From the NCBI GenBank assembly GCA_025934635.1, contig JAICWX010000129.1:1-22503 (forward strand): a stretch of DNA of 22,503 nucleotides, given 5' to 3'. Under the pieces are notes generated by a model. That model ran no database searches and was not told the origin of the DNA. It saw only the letters and a list, made by a program, of their open reading frames with translations. Position 1 is the first letter of the stretch, and every line of letters begins with the position of its first letter. The DNA is from Streptosporangiaceae bacterium (GTDB lineage Bacteria > Actinomycetota > Actinomycetes > Streptosporangiales > Streptosporangiaceae). The position numbers and the translations under genes were made by a program. Positions 7,108 through 14,926 of this stretch are shown here, piece by piece.

Positions 7108-7860
7108 ATGACATCCACCGACCTGACCGGAGCCACCGCCCTGGTGACCGGCGCGACCAGCGGCATCGGGCGGGCCGCGGCCCTGTCCCTGGGCCGCCGC
7201 GGCGCGCACGTCCTGGTCAGCGGGCGCGACGCCGGCCGCGGGGACGCGGTGGCCGCGGAGATCCGCGCGGACGGCGGGAAGGCCGACTTCATCGCCGCGG
7301 ACCTGGCCGACGCCTCCTCGGTGCGGGCGCTGGCTCGCCGGGCGGTCGAGCTCGGCGGCGGGCACGTCGACATCCTGGTCAACAACGCCGGCGTCTTCCC
7401 GTTCGGGCCCACGGCCGACGCCAGCGACGAGGACATCGACACGGTCTACGCGGTCAACGTCAAGGCGCCGTTCATCCTGACGGGCGAGCTGGCCCCGGCC
7501 ATGGCGGCTCGCGGCCACGGCTCGGTCATCAACGTGCTCACCATGGTCGCCCACTTCGGAGTGGCCGGCATGGCCCTGTACGGGTCGAGCAAGGTCGCGC
7601 TGACCCTGCTCACCAAGGCGTGGGCGGCCGAGTTCGGGCCGGCCGGGGTCCGGGTCAACGCGGTCAGCCCGGGCCCCACCCGCACCGAGGGCACGAAGGT
7701 GATGGGCGACCAGCTGGACCAGCTCGCCGCCCTGGCCCCAGCCGGCCGGCCGGCCGCCCCGGAGGAGATCGCCTCGGCGATCAGCTACCTGGCCGGCGAG
7801 GAAGCGAGCTTCGTCCACGGTGCCGTCCTCGACGTCGACGGCGGTCGCAACGCCGCCTGA
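7108..7860 (+). CDS. Short-chain dehydrogenase/reductase (SDR)
   Basis: A 250-residue classical SDR, probably a soluble NAD(P)H-dependent oxidoreductase. The cofactor motif TGATSGIG is at residues 14-21, NNAG at 92-95, and the catalytic Tyr158-x3-Lys162 in YGSSK. The residue 13 before the Tyr, where the catalytic Ser normally sits, is Thr145 (NVLTMVAHFG). The C-terminus has the SPGPTRTEG and VDGG motifs. ATG 7108 is preceded by GGAAGGG at 7094-7100. It diverges from the TetR gene and is its likely target, as in many drug- or lipid-responsive TetR/SDR pairs. The substrate is unknown. Confidence 0.95.
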   Translation: MTSTDLTGATALVTGATSGIGRAAALSLGRRGAHVLVSGRDAGRGDAVAAEIRADGGKADFIAADLADASSVRALARRAVELGGGHVDILVNNAGVFPFGPTADASDEDIDTVYAVNVKAPFILTGELAPAMAARGHGSVINVLTMVAHFGVAGMALYGSSKVALTLLTKAWAAEFGPAGVRVNAVSPGPTRTEGTKVMGDQLDQLAALAPAGRPAAPEEIASAISYLAGEEASFVHGAVLDVDGGRNAA

Positions 7861-7883
7861 GGAGCTGACCCGAACCTGGATGA

Positions 7884-7903
7884 GCCGCTGCCGGGCTGGC
7901 GGC
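7884..7903. terminator. Candidate bidirectional hairpin between convergent genes
   Basis: GCCGC at 7884-7888 pairs with GCGGC at 7899-7903, with two extra wobble pairs inside. It sits in the 55-base gap between the SDR stop and the convergent phosphatase-fold gene. There is no T-tract. Confidence 0.35.
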
Positions 7904-7915
7904 ACTGGCCGGTGT

Positions 7916-8974
7916 TCACCAGCCGATCCTGGCCTCCACCGGCCGGTGGTCGCTGCCGTTGGCCGGCAGCACCCAGGAGCTGTCCGGCTGCACGCCTCGC
8001 ACCAGGATCTGGTCGATCCGCACCACCGGGAAGGAGGCCGGCCAGGTGAAGCCGAAGCCGTCCCCTGCCAGCTCCTGGGCCGAGCGCAGCTGGGCGGTGA
8101 GGCCGGCGAACGCCCGGTCGTCCATGGTGCCGTTCAGGTCGCCGAGCAGCACCACCCGCTTACTCGGATCGGCGGCGATGGCCTCGGCGAGCGCCTGCAC
8201 GCCGATGTCCCGCGAGGCCGTCCAGAAGCCAGCCGCGGGATTCACCCGTACGGACCCCGGGTGGGCCACATAGACCGTCAGCGGCCCGTGGTCCGTCTTC
8301 ACCGTGGTTCGCAGCGCCCGGTCCGAGGCCATTTTCTCGGCGGCCGGAATGGTGTCCGCCAGCGGCCCGTAGTCCACGATGTCGATCGGCCGGGTATCCG
8401 ACAGCGGCAGCTTGCTCCACAGCCCGACCGTGCCCTGCAGCGTGTGGTACGGATATGCCTTCGCCAGCCCCTTCTCGTACCTGCCCGCGGCCTGCGGGGT
8501 CAGTTCCACCAGCGCCAGCACGTCCGCGCCGGAGGCGGCCAGGGCGCGGGCGCTGCCGGCCGGGTCGGGGTTGCCTGCGCTCACGTTTTCGCTGGCCACG
8601 GTGAGGAAGCCGCCCGGGCGGGACTTGTCGCTGAGCACCCCGCCGAAGAGGTTCAGCCATACCACGGCCGGCAGCAGCAGCGCGGCCAGGGCGGACAGGG
8701 AGCGGCGCCGCAGCGCCCCGGCCAGCAGCACCGGGATGAGCAGGCCAAGCCACGGCAGGAAGGTCTCCGCCAGGCTGCCGAGGTTCCAGCGCCAGTCCGG
8801 GATTTCAGCGTGCAGCTGCAGGACCAGGGCCAGCAGCAGCGCCAGGGCCGCGAGCACCAGCCCGCGCTTCCACGGTTCCGGCCGGGAGCCGATTCGGACC
8901 GCCCGGCGGATGCCCCCGCGTGTTCCGGCCGGCCCGCGCGGGGGCTGGCTGCTCGTCAGCTGCATGCCTGCCAC
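7916..8974 (-). CDS. Membrane-anchored endonuclease/exonuclease/phosphatase (EEP) family protein
   Basis: A 352-residue protein with three N-terminal membrane helices (about 38-56, 72-88, 93-113) and then an EEP-fold hydrolase domain predicted to face outside. Catalytic features in order: Asn130 in VASENVSAG, Glu157 in LALVELTP, His238 in VAHPG, Asp279/Asn281 in LLGDLNG, Asp321 in RIDQILVRG, and Asp342-His343 in GSDHRPVEA. This set fits a Mg-dependent phosphodiesterase or phosphatase of the kind acting on nucleic acid, phospholipid head groups or inositol phosphates. It starts at GTG 8974 with no clear ribosome-binding site; ATG 8965 is an alternative. It has its own 87-base upstream gap after the next gene on the same strand. 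Confidence 0.9.
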   Translation of the reverse strand: MAGMQLTSSQPPRGPAGTRGGIRRAVRIGSRPEPWKRGLVLAALALLLALVLQLHAEIPDWRWNLGSLAETFLPWLGLLIPVLLAGALRRRSLSALAALLLPAVVWLNLFGGVLSDKSRPGGFLTVASENVSAGNPDPAGSARALAASGADVLALVELTPQAAGRYEKGLAKAYPYHTLQGTVGLWSKLPLSDTRPIDIVDYGPLADTIPAAEKMASDRALRTTVKTDHGPLTVYVAHPGSVRVNPAAGFWTASRDIGVQALAEAIAADPSKRVVLLGDLNGTMDDRAFAGLTAQLRSAQELAGDGFGFTWPASFPVVRIDQILVRGVQPDSSWVLPANGSDHRPVEARIGW

Positions 8975-9061
8975 GGTGCGCTACCAGCTTCACCGGCATG
9001 TCCGGCTACCGTCACAGCCGTGTCACAGCGGCGGATCGCGGGCACTGGCTTGTCCGCCGGG

Positions 9062-9835
9062 TCAGGTGTTCTGCGCGACCATTCCGCCGTCGACCACCAG
9101 AACAGCCCCGTTGCAGTACGAGGCGGCAGGCAGGCAGAGCGACACGACCATGTGCGCGACCTCCTCGGGATCGCCGTAGCGTCGCATCGGCACGCGACGG
9201 CGCGCAAAAGTGTCCTTGGCGGCGTCAGGTATCGCCGCTGTCATGCCGGTCCGGATTGGGCCGGGGCACACACAGTTGACGGTCACACCGGTACGCCCGA
9301 GTTCGACGGCGAGCGACCGCGTCAGCCCGACCACTCCGTGTTTGGCGGCCGTGTAAGGCGAGTGGCGGGGAGACGCTCCGAGCCCTTCGGTGCTGGCGAT
9401 GTTGACCACCCGGCCGCAGGCGGAGGCTTGCAGATAAGGCAGGCACGAGCGGATCATGCGTGCCTCACCGGTCAGGTTGACCGCGATCGTCTCCGCCCAT
9501 GCGTCCTCCCAGCCCGGCCCGTCGAGCGGGGTAGGACGCGCGATCCCGGCGTTATTGATCAGGATGTCGATGCCGCCGAAGTAGCCGGCCACGTCGCTGA
9601 CCGTGTCGGCAATGGCCGCGCCATCGGATACGTCGAGGACTCGCCCGATTGCCTCGCCGCCGGCCTTCGTGATGGCATCCACGACGGGGGCCGGATCGAC
9701 CGCGTCCGTCACGGCCACCTTGGCGCCCTCATCGGCCAGCACGAAGGCGGTAGCACGCCCCATGCCGCTCGCCGCGCCCGTGACAATGGCGACAAGCCCG
9801 GATACAGAGCGAGAGCGACTGGTAAGTCGGGGCAT
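9062..9835 (-). CDS. Short-chain dehydrogenase/reductase (SDR), full catalytic set
   Basis: A 257-residue classical SDR. TGAASGMG is at 19-26, Asp68-Val in the cofactor-side loop, NNAG at 94-97, and the catalytic residues are Ser148 (NIAST), Tyr161 and Lys165 (YTAAK). NCVCPGPIRTGM and the closing VDGG follow. Asp44 after the second strand (VTDAVD) suggests NAD rather than NADP preference. ATG 9835 lies 5 bases after the stop of the SCO6745-like gene, so the two are translationally linked and probably act on related substrates. Confidence 0.93.
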   Translation of the reverse strand: MPRLTSRSRSVSGLVAIVTGAASGMGRATAFVLADEGAKVAVTDAVDPAPVVDAITKAGGEAIGRVLDVSDGAAIADTVSDVAGYFGGIDILINNAGIARPTPLDGPGWEDAWAETIAVNLTGEARMIRSCLPYLQASACGRVVNIASTEGLGASPRHSPYTAAKHGVVGLTRSLAVELGRTGVTVNCVCPGPIRTGMTAAIPDAAKDTFARRRVPMRRYGDPEEVAHMVVSLCLPAASYCNGAVLVVDGGMVAQNT

Positions 9836-9840
9836 GACGG

Positions 9841-10749
9841 TCAGATCTCACGGCCGGCGAACCGGCTCGCCAGCTCGTGCGGCCCGGAGGCCGGATAGCC
9901 GTGCATCGCCTGTATCTGTCTTCCCATCGGTGCGAGCACGCTGACAACGTCGTCGAAATCGTCCCCCAGCGACTCGATGACGGCCCGGCATTGACGATCG
10001 GTACACGACTCGACGGCCTCGCGGGCCTGCCGTCCAGGGTCGGTCAGCGCGCCGTCCCGGACGAGGTCCCGTTCCTCGAGTCGCCTGATGCCGTCATCAA
10101 GTTCGGCCTGCGGCCAGGCCCGGGACCGGATGTACGTCTTCAGGGGCAATCCCCAGTACAGTTCGGTGAGCAGGCCCACCTCCACGGCATCGAAGCCGGC
10201 CGACGTCCAGGCGGCGGTATGCGCGTCGCCCCGGTATTCGCGCAGCCGGTCGGCAAAGCGCCAGGCCGCGCCCAGCGGCGAGGACGGCACCTCCTGGGCG
10301 AGGACGCCGGCGTAGAGGGGCTTTCCCGCGACTGGCAGCGCGGCGCTGGCCCGGCCGAGGATGTCCCGGACTCGTTCGATACCCGCCGGCTCAGGTCCGA
10401 GGATCCTGGTCAGCTGGGCGATGGCCCCGCCGGTTCTGGCCTGCTCGATGGCGGAAGCATCCGTGATCGACCAGCCGAACGTCACCGCCGGGACGACGAC
10501 CGACGGATTGAACACCGCGAACGCTGACGCGACCACATCGCCAGGCACCTGCCCGAGAAGAGAGCCACGGCTGCAGAAGTAGGCGGAACCGTCGGGAAGG
10601 GCTACCCCGTTCCTTTCGGCCGGGCTGGGTGAAAAGCCGAGATGGGCGTACGCCGCATGGCACTCCGGCGAGAAGTACACCTGCCCGGCGAAGGGCTCGA
10701 TAGCGGCGGCAAGCCTTCTGGCCTTTGCGCGCAGCTCCTCGTCATCCAT
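9841..10749 (-). CDS. SCO6745-family protein (function unknown)
   Basis: About 302 residues, soluble, with no signal peptide or membrane helix. It matches the actinobacterial SCO6745-like proteins: RRLAAAIEPFAGQVYFSPEC near the N-terminus, a central YCSRG-like motif (AYFCSRGSLLG), FNPSVVVPAV, and a C-terminal winged-helix-like half with LEERDLVRDGALTDPGRQAR. That half resembles MarR-type wings (basic strand, then TDPGR), but no DNA-binding role is established. ATG 10749 fits GAGAAAGG six bases upstream better than GTG 10752. It is the first gene of a pair with the SDR. Homologues often sit beside oxidoreductases; the role remains unknown. Confidence 0.8.
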   Translation of the reverse strand: MDDEELRAKARRLAAAIEPFAGQVYFSPECHAAYAHLGFSPSPAERNGVALPDGSAYFCSRGSLLGQVPGDVVASAFAVFNPSVVVPAVTFGWSITDASAIEQARTGGAIAQLTRILGPEPAGIERVRDILGRASAALPVAGKPLYAGVLAQEVPSSPLGAAWRFADRLREYRGDAHTAAWTSAGFDAVEVGLLTELYWGLPLKTYIRSRAWPQAELDDGIRRLEERDLVRDGALTDPGRQAREAVESCTDRQCRAVIESLGDDFDDVVSVLAPMGRQIQAMHGYPASGPHELASRFAGREI

Positions 10750-10783
10750 CACGGGCCTTTCTCTGCAGCAGCTACGGAATGGG

Positions 10784-10808
10784 GCCTAACGGAAAACTTA
10801 GCCTTTCC
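10784..10808. promoter_or_regulatory. Nested inverted repeats upstream of the SCO6745-like gene
   Basis: Two overlapping inverted repeats lie in an AT-richer patch: GGAAA (10791-10795) with TTTCC (10804-10808), and CTAA (10786-10789) with TTAG (10798-10801). They sit 35-60 bases before the start of the - strand SCO6745/SDR pair, in the 86-base gap behind the MFS gene. An operator or promoter element is plausible; no regulator is adjacent. Confidence 0.35.
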
Positions 10809-10835
10809 TGATCCGGCCAGCGCCCGGGACCCGGC

Positions 10836-12086
10836 TCAGTCGGCGGCGATCTGCCGGGCGCTGGGCCCGGGCTGGGGTTCGCCGAGCCGCTGCAGGTGCC
10901 GCACGCTCGGCGCGGCGAGCAGCGCGACGACGGCGGCGAGATCGACCGCGGCTGCGATCCACAGCGTGCGGCCCATCCCGATCCCGGCCGCCGCCACTCC
11001 GGCCAGGGCAAGTCCGAGCGGCTCGCACAGCAGGGAGCCGAACCAGTCATAGGCACTGACGCGCGACAGCGACGCCGGCGGGATGTGCTGCTGCAGCGTC
11101 GTCTCCCACAGCGTGTTGAACAGCATGCTCCCGAACCCGGTGACCAGCGCGGTGACGACCAAGGCCTGCCAGGGCAGCTGCAGCGCGAGCACGATGATGG
11201 GCGACGCATGCGGGACTACCACGATGGAGGCCAGGAGGAGCGGGCGCCGCGGCTTGAGCCGAAGCGCCGTCGCGCCGGCGGCGAGGCCGCCGATGGCCGA
11301 GACGACCAGGATCGCCGTCCACGCGCCGGCGCCGCCGTGGCCGTCCTTGATCCACGCCGCGGCAAGCACGAGCCACGCCGAGTCCATCATGTTCCCGAGG
11401 GACGCGCTGACCACGACCAGCCAGACCCAGGTCCGGGCGGTGAACTCGCGCCAGCCGTCGAGCAGGTCCCGCGCGAACGACTGCGACGGCAGGCTGACGT
11501 GCGCCGGCAGGCGCAGCCGGGCGAGGTAGAACGCGCTCACGCCGAAACTCGCCGCATCGATGACCAGCGCGTACCCCGGCCCGGCGGTGACGATGAGAAT
11601 GCCCGCCAGCGCCGGGCCGGCGAACTGCATCGACGCCATCGACATCCCGCGCAGGGCGTTGGCCTCCGGCAGCCGCCCCGCGCTCACGGTCATCGGCGTG
11701 AGCCCGGTCGATGCGGGACTGAAGAACGCCGTCCCGGTCCCGGCCAGCGCCTGCAGGATGATCAGCTCCCAGATGCGCGCGGTGTGGGAGAGCAGCAGGG
11801 CCGCGGTCGCCGCCTGGACGGCCATCCGCGCGACGTCGGCGGTGACCATCACCGCGCGCCGCGGCAGGCGGTCGGCGAAGACACCGCCGGCCAGCAGGAA
11901 ACCCACGAGCGGAGCGGTCTTGGCGGCGATCACGAAGCCGAGGTCGCGGGCGGATCCGGTCAGGTCGAGTACCGCCCAGGCCAGCGCGAACGGCGTGACC
12001 GCATCGCCGAGCAGCGACACCAGCTGCCCGGTGAAGAACAGGCGAAACTCGCGCTCCTGGAGCGCGCCGAGCGGGATCGGCCGCAC
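10836..12086 (-). CDS. MFS transporter (MFS_3 / EntS-like exporter)
   Basis: About 416 residues with some twelve hydrophobic segments. The opening EREFRLFFTGQLVSLLGDAV and the loop ADRLPRRAVMVTADVARM (the MFS motif-A region) are characteristic of the MFS_3 group of proton-driven exporters. The frame is open far upstream into the HD-protein gene, but GTG 12086 has AAGGAG at ideal spacing and begins right where homology should, so I place the start there. It lies 53 bases downstream of the frameshifted HD gene on the same strand. The cargo is not evident. Confidence 0.92.
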   Translation of the reverse strand: MRPIPLGALQEREFRLFFTGQLVSLLGDAVTPFALAWAVLDLTGSARDLGFVIAAKTAPLVGFLLAGGVFADRLPRRAVMVTADVARMAVQAATAALLLSHTARIWELIILQALAGTGTAFFSPASTGLTPMTVSAGRLPEANALRGMSMASMQFAGPALAGILIVTAGPGYALVIDAASFGVSAFYLARLRLPAHVSLPSQSFARDLLDGWREFTARTWVWLVVVSASLGNMMDSAWLVLAAAWIKDGHGGAGAWTAILVVSAIGGLAAGATALRLKPRRPLLLASIVVVPHASPIIVLALQLPWQALVVTALVTGFGSMLFNTLWETTLQQHIPPASLSRVSAYDWFGSLLCEPLGLALAGVAAAGIGMGRTLWIAAAVDLAAVVALLAAPSVRHLQRLGEPQPGPSARQIAAD

Positions 12087-12139
12087 CCAGGTCTCCTTCC
12101 CGGGGCCGGCCGCCCCACGCAGGCCCGCCGTCTGCTCCG

Positions 12140-12824
12140 TCAGAGTCCGTCTCGGCCCGAGCCGGCCGCGCCGCCGCTGAGCGATTCCAGCTCGCGGACG
12201 ATGTTGGCCCTGGCCTGGGCTTCCCACCGCTGGCGGGCCGCACGTGTCCCGTACAGCGGATCCCGGGCCAGCAGCCCCGACATGACCGCCGTGCGTCCCG
12301 CCCGCCAGGCCGGCTCGTCCAGGGCAGCGTATTCTTCCCACCGCCAGCCGGTAGCGGTCGTAGGCCGGCGGATCCGCGCCGAGGATCGCCAGATCGGCAT
12401 CGAGCAGCACCCAGGCGGCCGGGTCGTCCGGGGACGCCGAGTGCGCCGTCGTCGCCAGCACCAGTTCCCCGACCCTGGCCGCATGCGCTTCCCCGACGCC
12501 GGCTCGTGCCAGCCAGTACCGTGCCCACGATGCGCTGCGGCGCTCGTCATCACCAGGGTGCCCGTCATAGACGACGTCGTGGGCGCAGGCGGCGATGGTG
12601 AGCACCGCACGCTCTTGCGCCGGCAGGCGCAACTCGCCGGCGAGGACGGCCACGTCCCGCGCGACCGCCCGCGCGTGCACGCCGTCGTGGTAGCGGCGGT
12701 GCGACTCGGCATAGCGAGCGCCCAGGTCCGCCGCCGCGGCCAGGGCGACCTCCCGGTCACCGCCGAGCAGGCAGACAGCACCCGTCCACGCCGCCTCCAC
12801 GAGAGTATTCTCGCCGGGCGTCAT
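12140..12824 (-). pseudogene. HD-domain metal-dependent phosphohydrolase, frameshifted
   Basis: From ATG 12824 the frame reads a COG4339-like HD protein: RRYHDGVHARAV, AACAHDVVYDGHPGDDERRSA, TTAHS, and LLDADLAILGADPPAYDRYRLAV. The family then continues with R-EEYAALDEPAWRAGRTAVM, SGLLARDPLYGT and RANIVRELESL in a different frame, ending at the TGA at 12140. The switch is near 12338, in GCGGTG-G-GAAGAATAC: one extra G, or two bases lost from an expected CGG codon. Joined, the product is about 228 residues, normal for the family, and both halves are well preserved. The shift is therefore recent, a sequencing error, or (less likely) programmed. Without correction the first frame runs on in-frame into the MFS gene. 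Confidence 0.8.
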
Positions 12825-12891
12825 GCGGCTGTCAGCCTGGCTCTGAGGTTCGGCGAGCGGCTGGCCGATGTGCTCTGAGAGGATCTGACCT

Positions 12892-14025
12892 ATGCCTGCA
12901 GAGATTCCTGCCGAAGCGCTCCAGCTGCGATCGCTGGTAAGCGCCGATCAGACCCTCGAGCTGTTCCTGGACGTGGTCCCGGTGCCGGAGCCGCGGCCAG
13001 ATGAGGTCCTCATCAGGGTTGAGGCGGCACCGCTCAACCCGTCAGACATGGGCCTGCTGTTCGGCGGGGCTGACATGGCGGCCGCGGCGGCGGGCGGATC
13101 GGCCGGGCGCCCGGTCGTCACCGCGCCCATCCCCGATGCCGCCATGCGCGGCCTGGCGGGCCGGGTCGGGAAGCCCATGCCCGTCGGCAACGAGGGCGCG
13201 GGCACGGTCGTGGCGGCGGGTGAGTCGGCGGCCGCGCAGGCTCTGCTGGGCAAGGTCGTCGCGGCGGCCGGCGGCGGGATGTACGCGCAGTACCGGCTGG
13301 TCAACGTCGCGCTGTGCCTGGAGCTCCCGGCCGGGGCGACGGCGATCGAAGGCGCGGCCTCGTTCGTGAACCCGATGACGGTGCTCGGCATGGTCGACAC
13401 CATGCGGACGGAGAATCACAGCGCGCTGGTGCATACGGCCGCCGCCTCCAACCTCGGCCAGATGCTCAACCGGGTCTGCATCGAGCAGCAGATCCCGCTC
13501 GTGAACATCGTGCGCAAGCCAGACCACGAAGCGATGCTCCGCGCGGCTGGTGCCGTTCACGTCTGCAATTCGGCGTCCGACGACTTCATGGCCGACCTGA
13601 CCGGCGCGCTCACGGCAACCGGGGCCACGCTTGCGTTTGACGCCGTCGGCGGCGGCCGGCTGGCCAGCCAGATCCTGACCGGCATGGAAGCCGCCGCCAG
13701 CGCCGCCGCGGGCAGCTACAGCCGGTACGGGTCGGCCGTGCACAAGCAGGTCTACATCTACGGATCGCTTGACCGCGGCCCGACCGAGCTGGCCCGCAGC
13801 TTCGGCATGGCCTGGGGCATCGGCGGGTGGCTGCTGACGCCGTTCCTGCAGAAGGCCGGCCCCGCGCGTGTCGCGCAACTGCGCGACCAGGTCGCGGCCG
13901 GGCTCAGGACGACGTTCGCCAGCAGCTACACCGCGCGGGTATCACTCCCGGGCGCGCTCTCCCTCGACGCGATCGCCGGCTACGGCCGGCAGGCGACCGG
14001 CTCGAAATACGTCATCATCCCGTGA
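12892..14025 (+). CDS. Quinone-reductase-like zinc-binding/MDR-family dehydrogenase
   Basis: A 377-residue medium-chain dehydrogenase/reductase. The N-terminal GroES-like domain shows EVLIRVEAAPLNPSDMGLL and GNEGAGTVVAAG. The Rossmann half has SALVHTAAASNLGQMLNRVC, NIVRKPDHEAMLRAAGAVHV and LAFDAVGGG. No catalytic-zinc Cys/His set is visible, so it is probably a zinc-free NAD(P)H-dependent quinone or enoyl reductase despite family naming. A stretch of about 35 residues (57-93) separates the two N-terminal motifs. ATG 12892 has GAGAGG at 12877-12882. It is divergent from the HD gene with 67 bases between and convergent with yaaA. Confidence 0.92.
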   Translation: MPAEIPAEALQLRSLVSADQTLELFLDVVPVPEPRPDEVLIRVEAAPLNPSDMGLLFGGADMAAAAAGGSAGRPVVTAPIPDAAMRGLAGRVGKPMPVGNEGAGTVVAAGESAAAQALLGKVVAAAGGGMYAQYRLVNVALCLELPAGATAIEGAASFVNPMTVLGMVDTMRTENHSALVHTAAASNLGQMLNRVCIEQQIPLVNIVRKPDHEAMLRAAGAVHVCNSASDDFMADLTGALTATGATLAFDAVGGGRLASQILTGMEAAASAAAGSYSRYGSAVHKQVYIYGSLDRGPTELARSFGMAWGIGGWLLTPFLQKAGPARVAQLRDQVAAGLRTTFASSYTARVSLPGALSLDAIAGYGRQATGSKYVIIP

Positions 14026-14082
14026 TAGCTCCGTGAGGTGCGGTCGACGCGAGGGCGTTCGCAGCGGAAGTGAGTGAACGGC

Positions 14083-14104
14083 AGCCGTCCGGGTGGCGGC
14101 GGCT
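14083..14104. terminator. Candidate hairpin between convergent MDR and yaaA genes
   Basis: AGCCG at 14083-14087 pairs with CGGCT at 14100-14104, with two further inner pairs. It lies at the end of the 78-base convergent gap, touching the yaaA stop. There is no T-tract. Confidence 0.35.
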
Positions 14105-14886
14105 CACAGTTCGCTCACGACGATATCTAGTGCCGTCGGGGCATCCTGGCCGCTGATCTCGGGGTGCGGCTCGACCGTATACCCGAGAGCGCGCACCAGG
14201 TCGCCGAACTCGGCTGGCTTGCCGGGCTGCTGCCCCGATTCCAGCAGCGCCCGGGCGAGCCGCCCCTTGGTCGCCTTGTTGAAATGCGAGACCACGGACC
14301 GCCTGACCACGCCGCCGGACTCCCGCTCGTGCAGCACCCGCACGGTGACGGCGTTGGCCCCGGGTGCCCACAGGCTCGCGTACGCGCCCGACCGCAAGTC
14401 GACGACCAGCTGATCGCCTGCATGCCCGGCCAGGGGGGCACCCAGCGCCTTGCGCCAGGCCGCTGACACCGGGCCTACCGAGGGCAGCTTCGCTCCGGCC
14501 GAGCAGCGATAGTGCGGGATCCGGTCACTGGGCCGGAGCACTCCCCACAGGCCCGAGAAGATCAGCACATGATCGGTCGTGATTCCCCGGCGGTGCAGGG
14601 CGGGCAGATCGAGGGCGTCATAGAGCACGCCGGTGTACACCTCGGCGGCCACGCCGGCCGGCGCCGAGAGCAGTTCCCGGTTATGGCCGAGTTCACCGGC
14701 CTGGCCCGGGCTCAGCCCGAGCGCCGCCAGCGCGGCCGGGGACCGGCCGCGGGCCAGGCGGGCTAGTGCCTTGAGCAGCCTGGCCCGCGTCGGAGCGAGC
14801 TCGGGCAGCGCCAGGGAATCCAGGTCGACCGGGGCCGCCTCAGCCGGGAAGGCCTTGGTTTCCGATGGCGGGATCAAGATAAGCAT
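14104..14886 (-). CDS. yaaA: Peroxide stress protein YaaA (DUF328/UPF0246)
   Basis: A 260-residue cytoplasmic protein of normal family length. It starts MLILIPPSETK, has SGLWGVLRPSDRIPHYR near residues 111-127 (the family signature), a central VDLRSGAYASLW, and SHFNKATKGRLARAL near the C-terminus, where the family has its SH.NK..KG..AR motif. In E. coli, YaaA limits free intracellular iron and Fenton damage during H2O2 stress and binds DNA; the same role here is inference from homology. ATG 14886 lies 40 bases downstream of the helicase stop on the same strand, so the two may be co-transcribed. Confidence 0.95.
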   Translation of the reverse strand: MLILIPPSETKAFPAEAAPVDLDSLALPELAPTRARLLKALARLARGRSPAALAALGLSPGQAGELGHNRELLSAPAGVAAEVYTGVLYDALDLPALHRRGITTDHVLIFSGLWGVLRPSDRIPHYRCSAGAKLPSVGPVSAAWRKALGAPLAGHAGDQLVVDLRSGAYASLWAPGANAVTVRVLHERESGGVVRRSVVSHFNKATKGRLARALLESGQQPGKPAEFGDLVRALGYTVEPHPEISGQDAPTALDIVVSEL

Positions 14887-14926
14887 CGTGGACGACCCTC
14901 GGCCGGCGGACTGGGGAAGGCTGGTA

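Noticed and set aside
7820..9898. A 692-codon + strand open frame
   Set aside because: It is the antisense shadow of the EEP-family and SDR genes; its translation is Arg/Gly/His-rich with no family motif, while the - strand frames carry complete catalytic sets.
10836..12824. A genuine HD-MFS fusion protein
   Set aside because: The linker is meaningless sequence, the true HD C-terminus continues in another frame to a proper stop at 12140, and the MFS gene has its own GTG with a good ribosome-binding site at 12086.
10896..12878. A 660-codon + strand open frame
   Set aside because: It lies opposite the MFS and HD genes; composition is Arg/Gly/Gln-rich shadow sequence typical of high-GC DNA.
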